Shown: piece after piece, positions 1-7,953 of the stretch
Layout: the number at the start of each line of letters is the position of its first letter
How positions within the stretch are numbered: the first letter of the stretch is position 1
NCBI RefSeq assembly: GCF_001613145.1
Contig: NZ_BDBU01000027.1
Coordinates: forward strand, 186,001 to 250,000
Source of the DNA: Nocardia jejuensis NBRC 103114
Lineage (GTDB): Bacteria; Actinomycetota; Actinomycetes; Mycobacteriales; Mycobacteriaceae
Length of the DNA: 64,000 bases
Reading direction: 5' to 3'
Position numbers and translations under genes: made by a program
Notes under the pieces: model-generated
Seen by the model: only the letters and a program-made list of their open reading frames with translations
The model's database searches: none
What the model was told of the DNA's origin: nothing

Positions 1-158
1 CCGGCGGCGAGTCCGCCGATGTGCCGGTGGGCAGCGTGGTGCGGCTCGGGCTCTCGCATCCGTGCACGGCGTTCGACAAGTGGCGGCTCATTCCGGTGAT
101 CGACGACGCCGATGCCGAAAGCCCCCGCGTGGTCGATTTCCTGCACACCTTCTTCTGA
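1..158 (+). CDS. D-serine deaminase / D-threonine aldolase-like enzyme, C-terminal fragment
   Basis: Only the last 51 codons are present; the reading frame starts at base 3 and stops with TGA at 156-158. The tail contains GLSHPCTAFDKW and RLIPVIDD followed by VVDFLHTFF. This resembles the C-terminal metal-binding region of fold-type III PLP enzymes of the D-serine dehydratase/D-threonine aldolase group, where the His and Cys bind a divalent metal. The enzyme would deaminate D-amino acids in the cytoplasm. This fits the next gene, a D-aminoacylase ten bases downstream, as one D-amino-acid catabolic operon. The N-terminal PLP domain lies outside the window, so the exact substrate cannot be judged. 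Confidence 0.75.
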   Translation, partial: GGESADVPVGSVVRLGLSHPCTAFDKWRLIPVIDDADAESPRVVDFLHTFF

Positions 159-168
159 GCGGAAACCC

Positions 169-1779
169 ATGGCCGACTTATTGATTCGCGATATCGACAT
201 CATCGACGGAACGGGCGCGCCCCGGTATCGCGGTGACGTTCTGGTCGACGGCGGGCGGATCGCCGCGATCGCGGCCCCCGGCACCGCGGTCTCCGACGCA
301 CGGGTGCTCGAGGGCGAGAACCTGGCGCTGGCACCGGGATTCATCGATATGCACGCGCATTCGGACCTGCACCTGCTCATCGAGCCGGGGCACTTCCCGA
401 AGCTCAGTCAGGGCATCACCACCGAGGTGATCGGGCAGGACGGGCTGTCCTACGCGCCGATCGACGATGCGGCACTGGCCATCGTGCGCCGCCAGATCGC
501 CGGGTGGAACGGCAATCCCGCCGATTTCGACTTCTCCTGGCGCACCGTCGGTGAATATCTCGACCGGCTCGATGCCGGTATCACCCCGAACGCCGCGTAT
601 CTGGTGCCCCAGGGCACGCTGCGGCTGATGACGGTCGGCAGCGAACAACGCGGCGCGAGTGCGGGCGAGATCGCCCGCATGCGCGAACTGCTCGCCGAGG
701 GCCTCGCGCAGGGCGCGGTCGGCATGTCCAGCGGACTGACCTATACGCCCGGAATGTACGCCGACACAGCGGAACTCACCGCCCTGTGCGAGGTGGTGGC
801 CGAGGCGGGCGGGTTCTTCGCCCCGCACACCCGGTCCTACGGCGCGGGCGCGCTCGAGGCCTACGCGGAGATGATCGAGCTGGCCCGGCGCACCGGCTGC
901 GCCCTGCATCTGACCCACGCCACCATGAACTTCGGCGTGAACCGCGGGCGCGCGGGGGAATTCCTGGCGCTGGTGGACGCGGCGCTGGCGGAGGGCTGCG
1001 ACATCACCCTGGACACCTACCCGTATCTGCCCGGGGCGACCACGCTCTCGGCGCTGCTGCCGAGCTGGGCCATGTCCGGCGGCCCCGATGCCGCGCTGGC
1101 CCGCATCGCCGATCCGGACGAGCGGCTCCGGATCGCCCGGGATGTCGACGAGCACGGCTCCGACGGTTGCCACGGCGTGACCGTGGAATGGGAGACCATC
1201 CAGATCAGCGGCGTCGCCGATCCGGTCCTGGACCGGTACGTCGGCATGAGCGTCGCCGAGATCGCCGTCGAGCGCGATATGCCGCCGGTGGCGGTGTTCT
1301 TCGACCTGCTCACCCGAGATCAATTGGCCACCGGCATTCTTCAGCACGTCGGGCACGAGGAGAACGTGCGCGCGATCATGCGGCACTCGCGGCACATGGG
1401 CGGCAGCGACGGGCTGCTGGTGGGGGAGCGGCCGCATCCGCGCGCCTGGGGCACCTTCCCGCGCTACCTCGGTCACTACGTGCGCGAACTCGGCGTGCTC
1501 GGGCTCGAGGACTGCGTGCACCACCTCACCGGGCGGCCCGCGCGACGCCTGCGGCTGGCCGATCGCGGCCTGATCCGGCCCGGCTACGCCGCGGACCTGG
1601 TGCTCTTCGATCCCGAAGCAGTCTGCGACACGGCCACTTTCGAGAACCCCGCACAGCAGGCGCGCGGCATCCCGCACGTCCTGGTCAACGGCGAGTTCGC
1701 GCTCGAGGACGGCAAGCCCACCGGGGTGCGGGCCGGGCGCGCGCTCCGCATGAATTCCACACGGAGGCAGACGCTGTGA
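169..1779 (+). CDS. N-acyl-D-amino-acid deacylase (D-aminoacylase, amidohydrolase superfamily)
   Basis: This 536-residue cytoplasmic hydrolase would remove the acyl group from N-acyl-D-amino acids. The amidohydrolase metal ligands are visible: HAH at about 62-64, His 220 in APHTRS, His 250 in HLTHAT, and the late Asp at about 414 in GGSDGLL. The Cys of the usual GNCG motif of D-aminoacylases is absent; the matching loop reads GQDG at about 89-92, so metal bridging may differ. I chose ATG 169 because it follows the upstream stop by ten bases and matches the family start; an in-frame ATG at 112 would overlap the upstream gene. The stop overlaps the GTG start of the aldolase. Confidence 0.88.
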   Translation: MADLLIRDIDIIDGTGAPRYRGDVLVDGGRIAAIAAPGTAVSDARVLEGENLALAPGFIDMHAHSDLHLLIEPGHFPKLSQGITTEVIGQDGLSYAPIDDAALAIVRRQIAGWNGNPADFDFSWRTVGEYLDRLDAGITPNAAYLVPQGTLRLMTVGSEQRGASAGEIARMRELLAEGLAQGAVGMSSGLTYTPGMYADTAELTALCEVVAEAGGFFAPHTRSYGAGALEAYAEMIELARRTGCALHLTHATMNFGVNRGRAGEFLALVDAALAEGCDITLDTYPYLPGATTLSALLPSWAMSGGPDAALARIADPDERLRIARDVDEHGSDGCHGVTVEWETIQISGVADPVLDRYVGMSVAEIAVERDMPPVAVFFDLLTRDQLATGILQHVGHEENVRAIMRHSRHMGGSDGLLVGERPHPRAWGTFPRYLGHYVRELGVLGLEDCVHHLTGRPARRLRLADRGLIRPGYAADLVLFDPEAVCDTATFENPAQQARGIPHVLVNGEFALEDGKPTGVRAGRALRMNSTRRQTL

Positions 1780-2393
1780 ACGCCCTGGAGACCATTCGCG
1801 AGGACCGCGCGCTGACAGTGGTTCGCGCACCGGAGATCCCGGATCCGGCGGCGCTGGCGCAGGCCCTGGCCGAAGCCGGAATCCGGGCCCTGGAACTGAC
1901 TTTCACCACACCCGGTGTGCTCGGCTGCCTGCGCGCGGTCGCCGAGTCCGGATACGGCGTGATCGGCGCCGGCACCGTGCTGACCGCGGAGCAGGCGGCC
2001 GCCGCCATCGACAACGGCGCACGGTTCCTGGTCACCCCGGGCCTGCGCGAGGAGGTGGCCGCGGTGGCCGCCCGGCACGACATCCCGGTCGTGATGGGCG
2101 CTTTCACCCCCTCGGAGGTGATGCGGGCGATGGATCTCGGCGCGGCCGCGGTGAAGATCTTCCCGGCCCGGGCACTGGGACCGGGCTATCTCAAAGACCT
2201 GCGCGGACCGTTCCCGGAGGTCCCGCTCATTCCCTCGGGCGGCGTGAACGTCGCCAATGCCGCCGAATTCCTCGCCAACGGCGCGGTTGCCGTCACGGCG
2301 GGCACCGATGTCGTCGCACCCGCCGATGTGGCCGCCGGACGGTGGCCCGAGATCGGCACGCGCGCGGCATCATTCGTTCGATCCCTGAAGTGA
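1776..2393 (+). CDS. eda: KDPG/KHG-type aldolase (2-dehydro-3-deoxy-phosphogluconate aldolase family)
   Basis: The product is 205 residues, normal for this class I aldolase family, which cleaves 2-keto-3-deoxy-6-phosphogluconate or 4-hydroxy-2-oxoglutarate to pyruvate and an aldehyde. The catalytic Glu is near residue 40 (LELTF), GAGTVLT follows, and the Schiff-base Lys is near 127 in AVKIFPA. The GTG start at 1776 overlaps the stop of the deacylase (GTGA), and GGAGG sits eight bases upstream within the deacylase. Placed between a D-aminoacylase and a GntP permease, it may act on a keto acid derived from D-amino acids or sugar acids; the true substrate is inferred only. Confidence 0.85.
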   Translation: MNALETIREDRALTVVRAPEIPDPAALAQALAEAGIRALELTFTTPGVLGCLRAVAESGYGVIGAGTVLTAEQAAAAIDNGARFLVTPGLREEVAAVAARHDIPVVMGAFTPSEVMRAMDLGAAAVKIFPARALGPGYLKDLRGPFPEVPLIPSGGVNVANAAEFLANGAVAVTAGTDVVAPADVAAGRWPEIGTRAASFVRSLK

Positions 2394-2401
2394 GGTATCC
2401 C

Positions 2402-3997
2402 ATGGGCGCCACCGTCGACTGGCTGCGCACCACCACCCCCGGACTGCTGGTGCTGTGCGGGCTCGCGATCGCGCTGCTGCTGCTCGCGATCATCCGGTTC
2501 AAACTCGAACCCTTCATCGCCCTGCTGCTCACGGGTCTGGCGCTGGCACTGGCCGCCGGACAGCCGGTGTCCACGATCGTCGGCACCGTCGCGAAACCCG
2601 GTGAGTCACTGCTGGAAACGGGCTTCGGCGGCATTCTCGGCCATATCGCCGTCATCATCGGACTCGGCACCGTGCTGGGCGCGATCCTCGAACGCTCCGG
2701 TGGCGCGGACGTATTGACCGGCAAGCTGCTGAACCTGTTCGGCGAGAAGGGCGCTCCGGTGGCCATGGGCCTGCTCGGGCTCATCTTCGGCATCCCGGTG
2801 TTCTTCGATATCGGCATCTTCGTGCTCGCGCCGCTGGTATACGTGGCCGCCAAACGCGGCGGCAAATCGCTGGTGCTGTACGCGCTGCCGATGCTCGCGG
2901 GTCTGTCCATGACACACGCGTTCCTGCCGCCGCATCCGGGTCCGGTGGCTTTGGGCGGACTGCTGGGCGTCAGTCTCGGCTGGCTGATCGTGGTGGGATT
3001 CGTCTGCGGCATTCCGGGATTCATCGCCGCGGGCATCGTCTGGGGCGGCTGGATCGGCCGCCGGGTGCAGGTCGAGGTTCCCGCGGAGTTCCTGGTGCGC
3101 AAGGAATCCGACGAGCAGGGCAGCGCTCTCGCACAGGGTGCGCCCGAGTCGAGTCCCGCGGGAGCCGCGGGTGTGCTCACGTCGGCCGCGCCTACCGGCG
3201 CCGGGTTCTCCGAGACTCCCACACCGGCATCCGAGACCGCCACGCCGACCTCCGGCACCGCTGTGGCCACCACATCCAGCATCGCCGCTCCGGCTTCCGA
3301 CACGGCCACGCCGACCCAGGCCCCGCCCTCGGTGGGCCTGATCGGCGGCATCATCGCCATTCCGCTGGTGCTGATCCTCGGCGCGACCTTCGGCAGCCAA
3401 CTGCTCACGGCCGGTTCCCGGCCGCTCTCGGTGCTCACGTTCCTGGGCACTCCCGCTGTGGCGCTGCTGATCTCGGTCCTGGTCGCCTTCTACGTGCTGG
3501 GCATGCGCCGCGGCTCGACGGTGAAGGAACTCAGCACCTTGACCGCGGAGTCGCTGCGCCCGGTCGGCATGCTGCTGCTGGTCGTCGGTGCGGGCGCGTT
3601 CTTCGGAAAGGTGATCGCCGCCACCGGGATCGGAGCCGCGCTGGCGGACACCATGTCCGCGGCGGGCCTGCCGGTGATCGTGCTGGCCTATCTGATCAGC
3701 TGTGGCCTGCGCATCGCCCAGGGCTCGGCGACCGTCGCGATCGTCACCACCGGCGGCATCGTGCAGCCGCTGGTGACCGGCCACGACTATTCGCCGATGG
3801 CGCTGGCCCTGATCGCCATGGCCATCGCCGCCGGGTCGATCATCCTGAGTCACGTCAACGACGGCGGCTTCTGGATCATCTCGAAGTTCTTCAACCTCAC
3901 GGTGAAACAGACGCTGCAGACCTGGACCGTCCTCGAGACGGTGCTGTCGGTGGTGAGCTTCGCGGTGGCGGCTCTGCTGTTCGCCATCCTGGTGTGA
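2402..3997 (+). CDS. GntP-family gluconate/sugar-acid:H+ symporter with a low-complexity loop
   Basis: This is a polytopic inner-membrane permease of about 531 residues. GntP landmarks include PVFFDIGIFVLAPL, HAFLPPHPGPVALGG and ILSHVNDGGFWI near the C terminus. GntP proteins carry gluconate, keto-sugar acids or D-serine, and the D-amino-acid context makes D-serine-like substrates plausible. Residues about 234-310 form an unusual Ala/Thr/Pro/Ser-rich stretch between two halves that otherwise align with the ~450-residue family; this accounts for the extra length. The start at ATG 2402 follows the aldolase by eight bases. The gene ends the operon. Confidence 0.88.
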   Translation: MGATVDWLRTTTPGLLVLCGLAIALLLLAIIRFKLEPFIALLLTGLALALAAGQPVSTIVGTVAKPGESLLETGFGGILGHIAVIIGLGTVLGAILERSGGADVLTGKLLNLFGEKGAPVAMGLLGLIFGIPVFFDIGIFVLAPLVYVAAKRGGKSLVLYALPMLAGLSMTHAFLPPHPGPVALGGLLGVSLGWLIVVGFVCGIPGFIAAGIVWGGWIGRRVQVEVPAEFLVRKESDEQGSALAQGAPESSPAGAAGVLTSAAPTGAGFSETPTPASETATPTSGTAVATTSSIAAPASDTATPTQAPPSVGLIGGIIAIPLVLILGATFGSQLLTAGSRPLSVLTFLGTPAVALLISVLVAFYVLGMRRGSTVKELSTLTAESLRPVGMLLLVVGAGAFFGKVIAATGIGAALADTMSAAGLPVIVLAYLISCGLRIAQGSATVAIVTTGGIVQPLVTGHDYSPMALALIAMAIAAGSIILSHVNDGGFWIISKFFNLTVKQTLQTWTVLETVLSVVSFAVAALLFAILV

Positions 3998-4093
3998 TTC
4001 TCGGTACCCGCAGCTTCGCCCCCGGTCGCCCCGGGGGCGAACCTGTGTTCCCCTCGTGCACAGTGGAAGTACGGCTAGCGAGGGAGAACCACC

Positions 4094-4462
4094 ATGGACC
4101 TGCCGATCGTCGGAGAGCAGCTGACGGTGTCGTCGTCCAACGGGTACGTGATCACCCTCGGCGCGGGCGCGCACGAGCTCCATATCGAAGGGGAACTGGC
4201 GGTACACAGTCCGAGCGGCCCGACTCTGCGCCGGATCGCGGGCGAGCCGCACACCGAGGATGTCGCCTCCGCGGTGGCCGGTGAGATCGTCTCGGCCACC
4301 GTCACTTCCACCGGTGAGCTGCGGATCGACCTGGACTCCGGCAATCGCCTGGTGGTGGAACCGGACCGGTATTTCGAAGCCTGGAACATCACCGCGCCGG
4401 GCAAGTATCTGGTGGTGTGCATGCCGGGCGGTGAGCTGGCGATCTGGTCGGAGGACACCTGA
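4094..4462 (+). CDS. Small beta-rich hypothetical protein (DUF6188-like)
   Basis: This 122-residue soluble protein has no signal peptide or membrane segment. It is predicted to be mostly beta strand, with a C-terminal block EAWNITAPG and VVCMPGGELAIW that resembles the actinobacterial DUF6188 family of unknown function. The start ATG 4094 has GGGAG about ten bases upstream. It stands alone between the GntP operon and a convergent reductase gene, so the context gives no functional hint. Family assignment is from memory of the motif and is tentative. Confidence 0.6.
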   Translation: MDLPIVGEQLTVSSSNGYVITLGAGAHELHIEGELAVHSPSGPTLRRIAGEPHTEDVASAVAGEIVSATVTSTGELRIDLDSGNRLVVEPDRYFEAWNITAPGKYLVVCMPGGELAIWSEDT

Positions 4463-4497
4463 GCCGCCGCATCATCGGCTCGGGTGTGGGCGATGCG

Positions 4498-5022
4498 TCA
4501 GTTCCCGGCCGCGCGATGCAGCACCGCGATCGGAAACCGCCGATCGCTCAGCGCCTGATAGGTCTCGAAGTTGGGGTAGGCGGCGACCAGTATCCGCCAA
4601 AGTCGCTGGTACTCGGCGTCTTCGGTGACCACGCGCACGTCAACCGCCCAGCTGTCCCCGCCCACTCGCACGTCGGCCTTCCCGGCCGCGACCAGATTCT
4701 TCCACCAGTTCGGCGCTCCCGGATGACCGCCGTTGGAGCCCGACACCAGCAGATCGTCCCCGTCCCGCGCCAGCATGAGCATGACCGGCCGGGGTTCGCC
4801 GGACTTGCGGCCCACCACGGTCAACCGGAAGACCGGGCTGCCCTGCAGGGTGGTGAGCCGGGTGCCGCCGAAGCGCTCGTAGAGCCGGCCGTGCAGGCGG
4901 CCGTAGAAGCGCGACACACCGCCCAGGTGGACGCTGGAGAAATGATTGAACCTGCCGCTGAGCGTCAGCTTGCCGGTCTGCTTGCCGGTCTGCTTGCCGG
5001 TCTCGGAAGTATCGGCTGCCAT
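4498..5022 (-). CDS. Deazaflavin (F420)-dependent nitroreductase, DDN-like
   Basis: The 174-residue product has the split beta-barrel fold signature of the DDN family: LTVVGRKSGEPRPVM, then LLVSGSNGGHPGAPNWW and a late YPNFETYQ block. Family members bind F420H2 and reduce quinones or nitroaromatics at the membrane. I chose the ATG at 5022 because an inverted repeat overlaps the more upstream ATG at 5067, and GGGA precedes 5022 at a usable distance. The N terminus has a Thr-Gly-Lys-Gln repeat encoded by three 12-bp units. It is encoded downstream of the LCP gene on the same strand. Confidence 0.82.
   Translation of the reverse strand: MAADTSETGKQTGKQTGKLTLSGRFNHFSSVHLGGVSRFYGRLHGRLYERFGGTRLTTLQGSPVFRLTVVGRKSGEPRPVMLMLARDGDDLLVSGSNGGHPGAPNWWKNLVAAGKADVRVGGDSWAVDVRVVTEDAEYQRLWRILVAAYPNFETYQALSDRRFPIAVLHRAAGN
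4969..5004. repeat. Three tandem 12-bp units in the DDN-like gene
   Basis: The plus-strand unit CTTGCCGGTCTG occurs at 4969-4980 and 4981-4992, with a one-base variant at 4993-5004. On the coding strand it writes the TGKQ repeat close to the N terminus of the reductase. Because the unit is a multiple of three, copy-number change would lengthen or shorten the N-terminal arm without shifting frame. Confidence 0.9.
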
Positions 5023-5054
5023 TCGTAATCCCATCCGCGAGCCGTCGTGTCGCG

Positions 5055-5081
5055 ACTCACTGTACATAGCGTCCAGTGAGT
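5055..5081. promoter_or_regulatory. Inverted repeat between the LCP and DDN-like genes
   Basis: Perfect 8-bp arms ACTCACTG (5055-5062) and CAGTGAGT (5074-5081) flank an 11-base spacer. No T-run follows on the minus strand, so it looks more like a repressor operator for the DDN-like gene than a terminator for the LCP gene upstream. It overlaps the ATG at 5065-5067, which argues against that start. Confidence 0.55.
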
Positions 5082-5095
5082 TGTCGGGATGGCCA

Positions 5096-6787
5096 TCAAT
5101 TCACGCAGGGGATCTTCGAGCCGATGGTGGTGGTGACCGGCTTGCCCGCGTCGGGCGCGTCCGAGGTGGTGGTCGCCGCTGTCGTGCCGGCCGTGGCCGT
5201 GGCCGTGGTGGTGGTCGCGGCCACCGCCGTCGGGTCGAGCCCCTCCGGAATCTCGAAATCGGTCCCGAGCACCAGCCTGATGTGACCGGACGTGACCGAG
5301 GTCGACGCGTTGATCGGCACGCCGCCGAGCATGTCCGCGAGCTGCTGCGCGTCGGCCTCGCCGCCGGCGCCGTAGTAGACGCCGGTGGTGGTGCCGTCGC
5401 CGTAGACGGCGTTGGTCACCTCGCCGGTGGGGAATCCCTTGGCCCCCAGCAGTTTCGACACCTTGGCGGCCGTGCCCGGCTTGCTCGTCGCGTTGACCAC
5501 GTCCAGGGTGTTGACCGGCGTGGTCTTCGGCGCGGTGGCGACCTGCGGCGCTTCGACCCCGAACGCGGCCCGCACTTCCTTCTTGATGGCCACCGGATCG
5601 ACGATGTTCACGTCCTGACCGTCGATATTGTCGAAGCGCAACACCGGAAGCGTGCGGAACTCGACGCTCGGTGAGTCCGCGTGGCCGAGTGTCGCCGCGA
5701 AATCGATGAGGCTCCAGTCGTCCGACAGCACCACATTGCGATGCGCCGCCTCCATGAGCGCCTTGAGCTTGCCCGGATTGGTCAGCGTGCCCGAGCTTTT
5801 GAGCTGATTGGCGACCGAGGTGAGGAACGCCTGCTGCCGGTGTGTGCGATCGAGGTCGCCGTTCTCCAGTCCGTGCCGCTGCCGGACGAAGGCCAGCGCG
5901 TCCGAGCCGTCCAGATGCTGCGGCCCGGCGGGGAAGACCGCACCGGAGAAGTAGCTGTCGTCGACCGCCTTGTTGAGGCAGACGTCCACGCCGCCGAGCG
6001 CGGTCGCGAGATCGTAGAACCCGGCCAGGGAGATCTCGGCGAACCGGTTGATCGGAACGCCGGTCAGGGCTTTCACGGTCTGCACGATGGAGGCACGGCC
6101 CGCCTCGCGGCCCGTCTTCTCCAGATCGACCTTGTCGGTGACGCCCTGCGCCTTGGCCTTCTCCTCCGCGACGAACTTCTTGAGTCCGTACGCCTCCTTG
6201 ATCTTCGCGTGGTCGTAGCCGGGGATGCCGGACACCGAGACGTAGTCGTCGCGCGGGATGGAGAACGCGGTGATCTTCTTCATATCCTTCGGGATGTGAA
6301 TCAGGATCAGTGAATTGGCGTTGTAGCCGCCCTCGCTGCCGTCGCCCGCGTGCAGCTGATCCAGGATCGCCTTGGGCAGGTCGTTGCCGTTGAGGTCCTT
6401 GCGGGTGTCCAAGCCGATCAGCAGCATATTGATATCGCCGCCGAGATCCATGTCCTCGGGAACGATGCCGCCGGCGGTGCGGGTGAACCCGGAATCCAGG
6501 CTGTTCTCGCCGTACCAGGCGATTCCGCTCACGCCCATGACGCCGACCGCGACCAGGGCCACGAGTCCGCGCCCGGCGTAGCGCAGCCGGTTGTGCACGG
6601 CGCTCTTGTGCCCGTCGCTCGTTTTCGCGGTGCTGTCGTCCGTGCTCTCGGCGCCCGCGCGTCGGCGATGCGACGTCGGCTGGGCGCGCCGGGAGCGGCG
6701 GGGCGCGGGGGTGGGCGGCTCTGCTGCTCGGCGGGCGCCGCCTGCTGGGCGGTAGACCGGGAGCTGCTCGGTGTCGTCGTCGTACAT
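5096..6787 (-). CDS. LytR-CpsA-Psr (LCP) family cell-wall glycopolymer ligase with LytR_C domain
   Basis: The 563-residue protein has a long basic, proline-rich cytoplasmic N terminus, one membrane helix at about 70-92, then the extracytoplasmic LCP domain (NMLLIGLDTR, SLILIHIP, FSIPRDDYV, KIKEAYG, VDVCLNKAV, FVRQRHGLENGDLDRTHRQQ) and a C-terminal LytR_C domain (VVNATSKPGTAAKVSKLL). LCP enzymes attach undecaprenyl-linked polymers to peptidoglycan; in Mycobacteriales they ligate arabinogalactan. The conserved Arg and Asp residues that contact the pyrophosphate lipid are present. A Ser/Thr/Ala-rich linker precedes the end KIPCVN with a lone Cys. It is divergent from argC. Confidence 0.92.
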   Translation of the reverse strand: MYDDDTEQLPVYRPAGGARRAAEPPTPAPRRSRRAQPTSHRRRAGAESTDDSTAKTSDGHKSAVHNRLRYAGRGLVALVAVGVMGVSGIAWYGENSLDSGFTRTAGGIVPEDMDLGGDINMLLIGLDTRKDLNGNDLPKAILDQLHAGDGSEGGYNANSLILIHIPKDMKKITAFSIPRDDYVSVSGIPGYDHAKIKEAYGLKKFVAEEKAKAQGVTDKVDLEKTGREAGRASIVQTVKALTGVPINRFAEISLAGFYDLATALGGVDVCLNKAVDDSYFSGAVFPAGPQHLDGSDALAFVRQRHGLENGDLDRTHRQQAFLTSVANQLKSSGTLTNPGKLKALMEAAHRNVVLSDDWSLIDFAATLGHADSPSVEFRTLPVLRFDNIDGQDVNIVDPVAIKKEVRAAFGVEAPQVATAPKTTPVNTLDVVNATSKPGTAAKVSKLLGAKGFPTGEVTNAVYGDGTTTGVYYGAGGEADAQQLADMLGGVPINASTSVTSGHIRLVLGTDFEIPEGLDPTAVAATTTTATATAGTTAATTTSDAPDAGKPVTTTIGSKIPCVN

Positions 6788-6842
6788 GGCCCTGTCAAGT
6801 GTGCCGGACGCCGGTGGTTTCTGTCAGATCCGCACCCGCTTG

Positions 6843-6873
6843 TGAATGAGCTTGCACAGTCGTGCATAATCAT
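6843..6873 (+). promoter_or_regulatory. Tandem ARG boxes upstream of argC
   Basis: Two adjacent ARG-box-like palindromes: TGAATGAGCTTGCA (6843-6856) and TGCACAGTCGTGCA (6853-6866), the latter with perfect 5-bp arms, followed by TAATCAT. The same 31-bp architecture precedes argG with 24 or so identical positions. The boxes end four bases before the argC ATG, so bound ArgR would block transcription or initiation directly. Confidence 0.85.
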
Positions 6874-6876
6874 CAC

Positions 6877-7953
6877 ATGGCGGATACCTCTGGTGGACCC
6901 TCGGTACGGGTCGCGGTAGCTGGTGCGAGCGGGTACGCGGGCGGCGAAGTCCTGCGTCTGCTGCTGGGTCACCCAGCCTACCGAAACGGACGCCTCGAGA
7001 TCGGGTCGCTGACCGCCGGATCCAATGCGGGAACCCCGCTGGGCGCACTGCAGCCGCATCTGCTGCCGCTCGCGGACCGCATCCTCGCGCCCACCACTCT
7101 CGACGAGCTGGCCGGTCACGACGTGGTGTTCCTCGGACTGCCGCACGGGCAGTCCGCGGCCATCGCGCAGCAGCTGCCCGAGTCCACCGTCATCATCGAC
7201 TGCGGCGCCGACTTCCGGCTCACCGATGCCGCCGCGTGGGAGAAGTACTACGGCAGTCCGCACGCGGGCAGCTGGCCCTACGGTCTGCCCGAACTGCCGG
7301 GCGGTCGCGAGAGGCTGCGCGGGGCGACCCGGATCGCGGTGCCCGGGTGCTATCCGACCGTGTCCAGCCTGGCGCTGGCTCCGGCCGTCGCGGCGGGCAT
7401 CATCGAACCGAACGTGAATGTGGTTGCGGTGAGCGGCACCTCGGGCGCGGGCCGCAAACTCGATGTGGGACTGCTCGGCTCCGAGGTGATGGGGTCGATG
7501 CGGGCCTACAGCATCGCCGGCGCACACCGGCACACGCCGGAGATCTCGCAGAACCTGAAGGCCGCGAGCCAGGACGCGCCCGGCGGCGCGGTCGATGTCG
7601 CCGTCTCCTTCACCCCCGTGCTGGCCCCGCTGCCGCGCGGCATTCTCGCCACCTGCACCGCGCCCACCCGGGTGGACGCCGCCGCGGCCCGCGCGGTCTA
7701 CGAGAAGGCCTATGCCGATGAGCCTTTCGTGCACCTGCTGCCCGAAGGCGTCCTGCCGCAGACCGGTTCGGTGCTCGGCTCCAATGCCGTCACGCTGCAG
7801 GTCGCGGTCGACGAGGCCGCCGGGCTCCTGGTGGTCATCGGCGCGATCGACAATCTGACCAAGGGCACCGCCGGCGCGGCGGTGCAATCGATGAACCTGG
7901 CCCTCGGAATCGAGGAGACCGCAGGACTTTCCACCGTAGGAGTGGCACCGTGA
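6877..7953 (+). CDS. argC: N-acetyl-gamma-glutamyl-phosphate reductase
   Basis: ArgC reduces N-acetylglutamyl 5-phosphate to the semialdehyde with NADPH, the third step of arginine synthesis. The 358-residue product has the nucleotide-binding motif GASGYAGGEVLRLL at the N terminus and the catalytic Cys 158 in VPGCYPT, with the conserved His in HRHTPEISQ. I chose ATG 6877; a GTG at 6862 is in frame but lies inside the ARG box. It is the first gene of argCJBDFR and its stop overlaps the argJ start (GTGA). Confidence 0.97.
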   Translation: MADTSGGPSVRVAVAGASGYAGGEVLRLLLGHPAYRNGRLEIGSLTAGSNAGTPLGALQPHLLPLADRILAPTTLDELAGHDVVFLGLPHGQSAAIAQQLPESTVIIDCGADFRLTDAAAWEKYYGSPHAGSWPYGLPELPGGRERLRGATRIAVPGCYPTVSSLALAPAVAAGIIEPNVNVVAVSGTSGAGRKLDVGLLGSEVMGSMRAYSIAGAHRHTPEISQNLKAASQDAPGGAVDVAVSFTPVLAPLPRGILATCTAPTRVDAAAARAVYEKAYADEPFVHLLPEGVLPQTGSVLGSNAVTLQVAVDEAAGLLVVIGAIDNLTKGTAGAAVQSMNLALGIEETAGLSTVGVAP

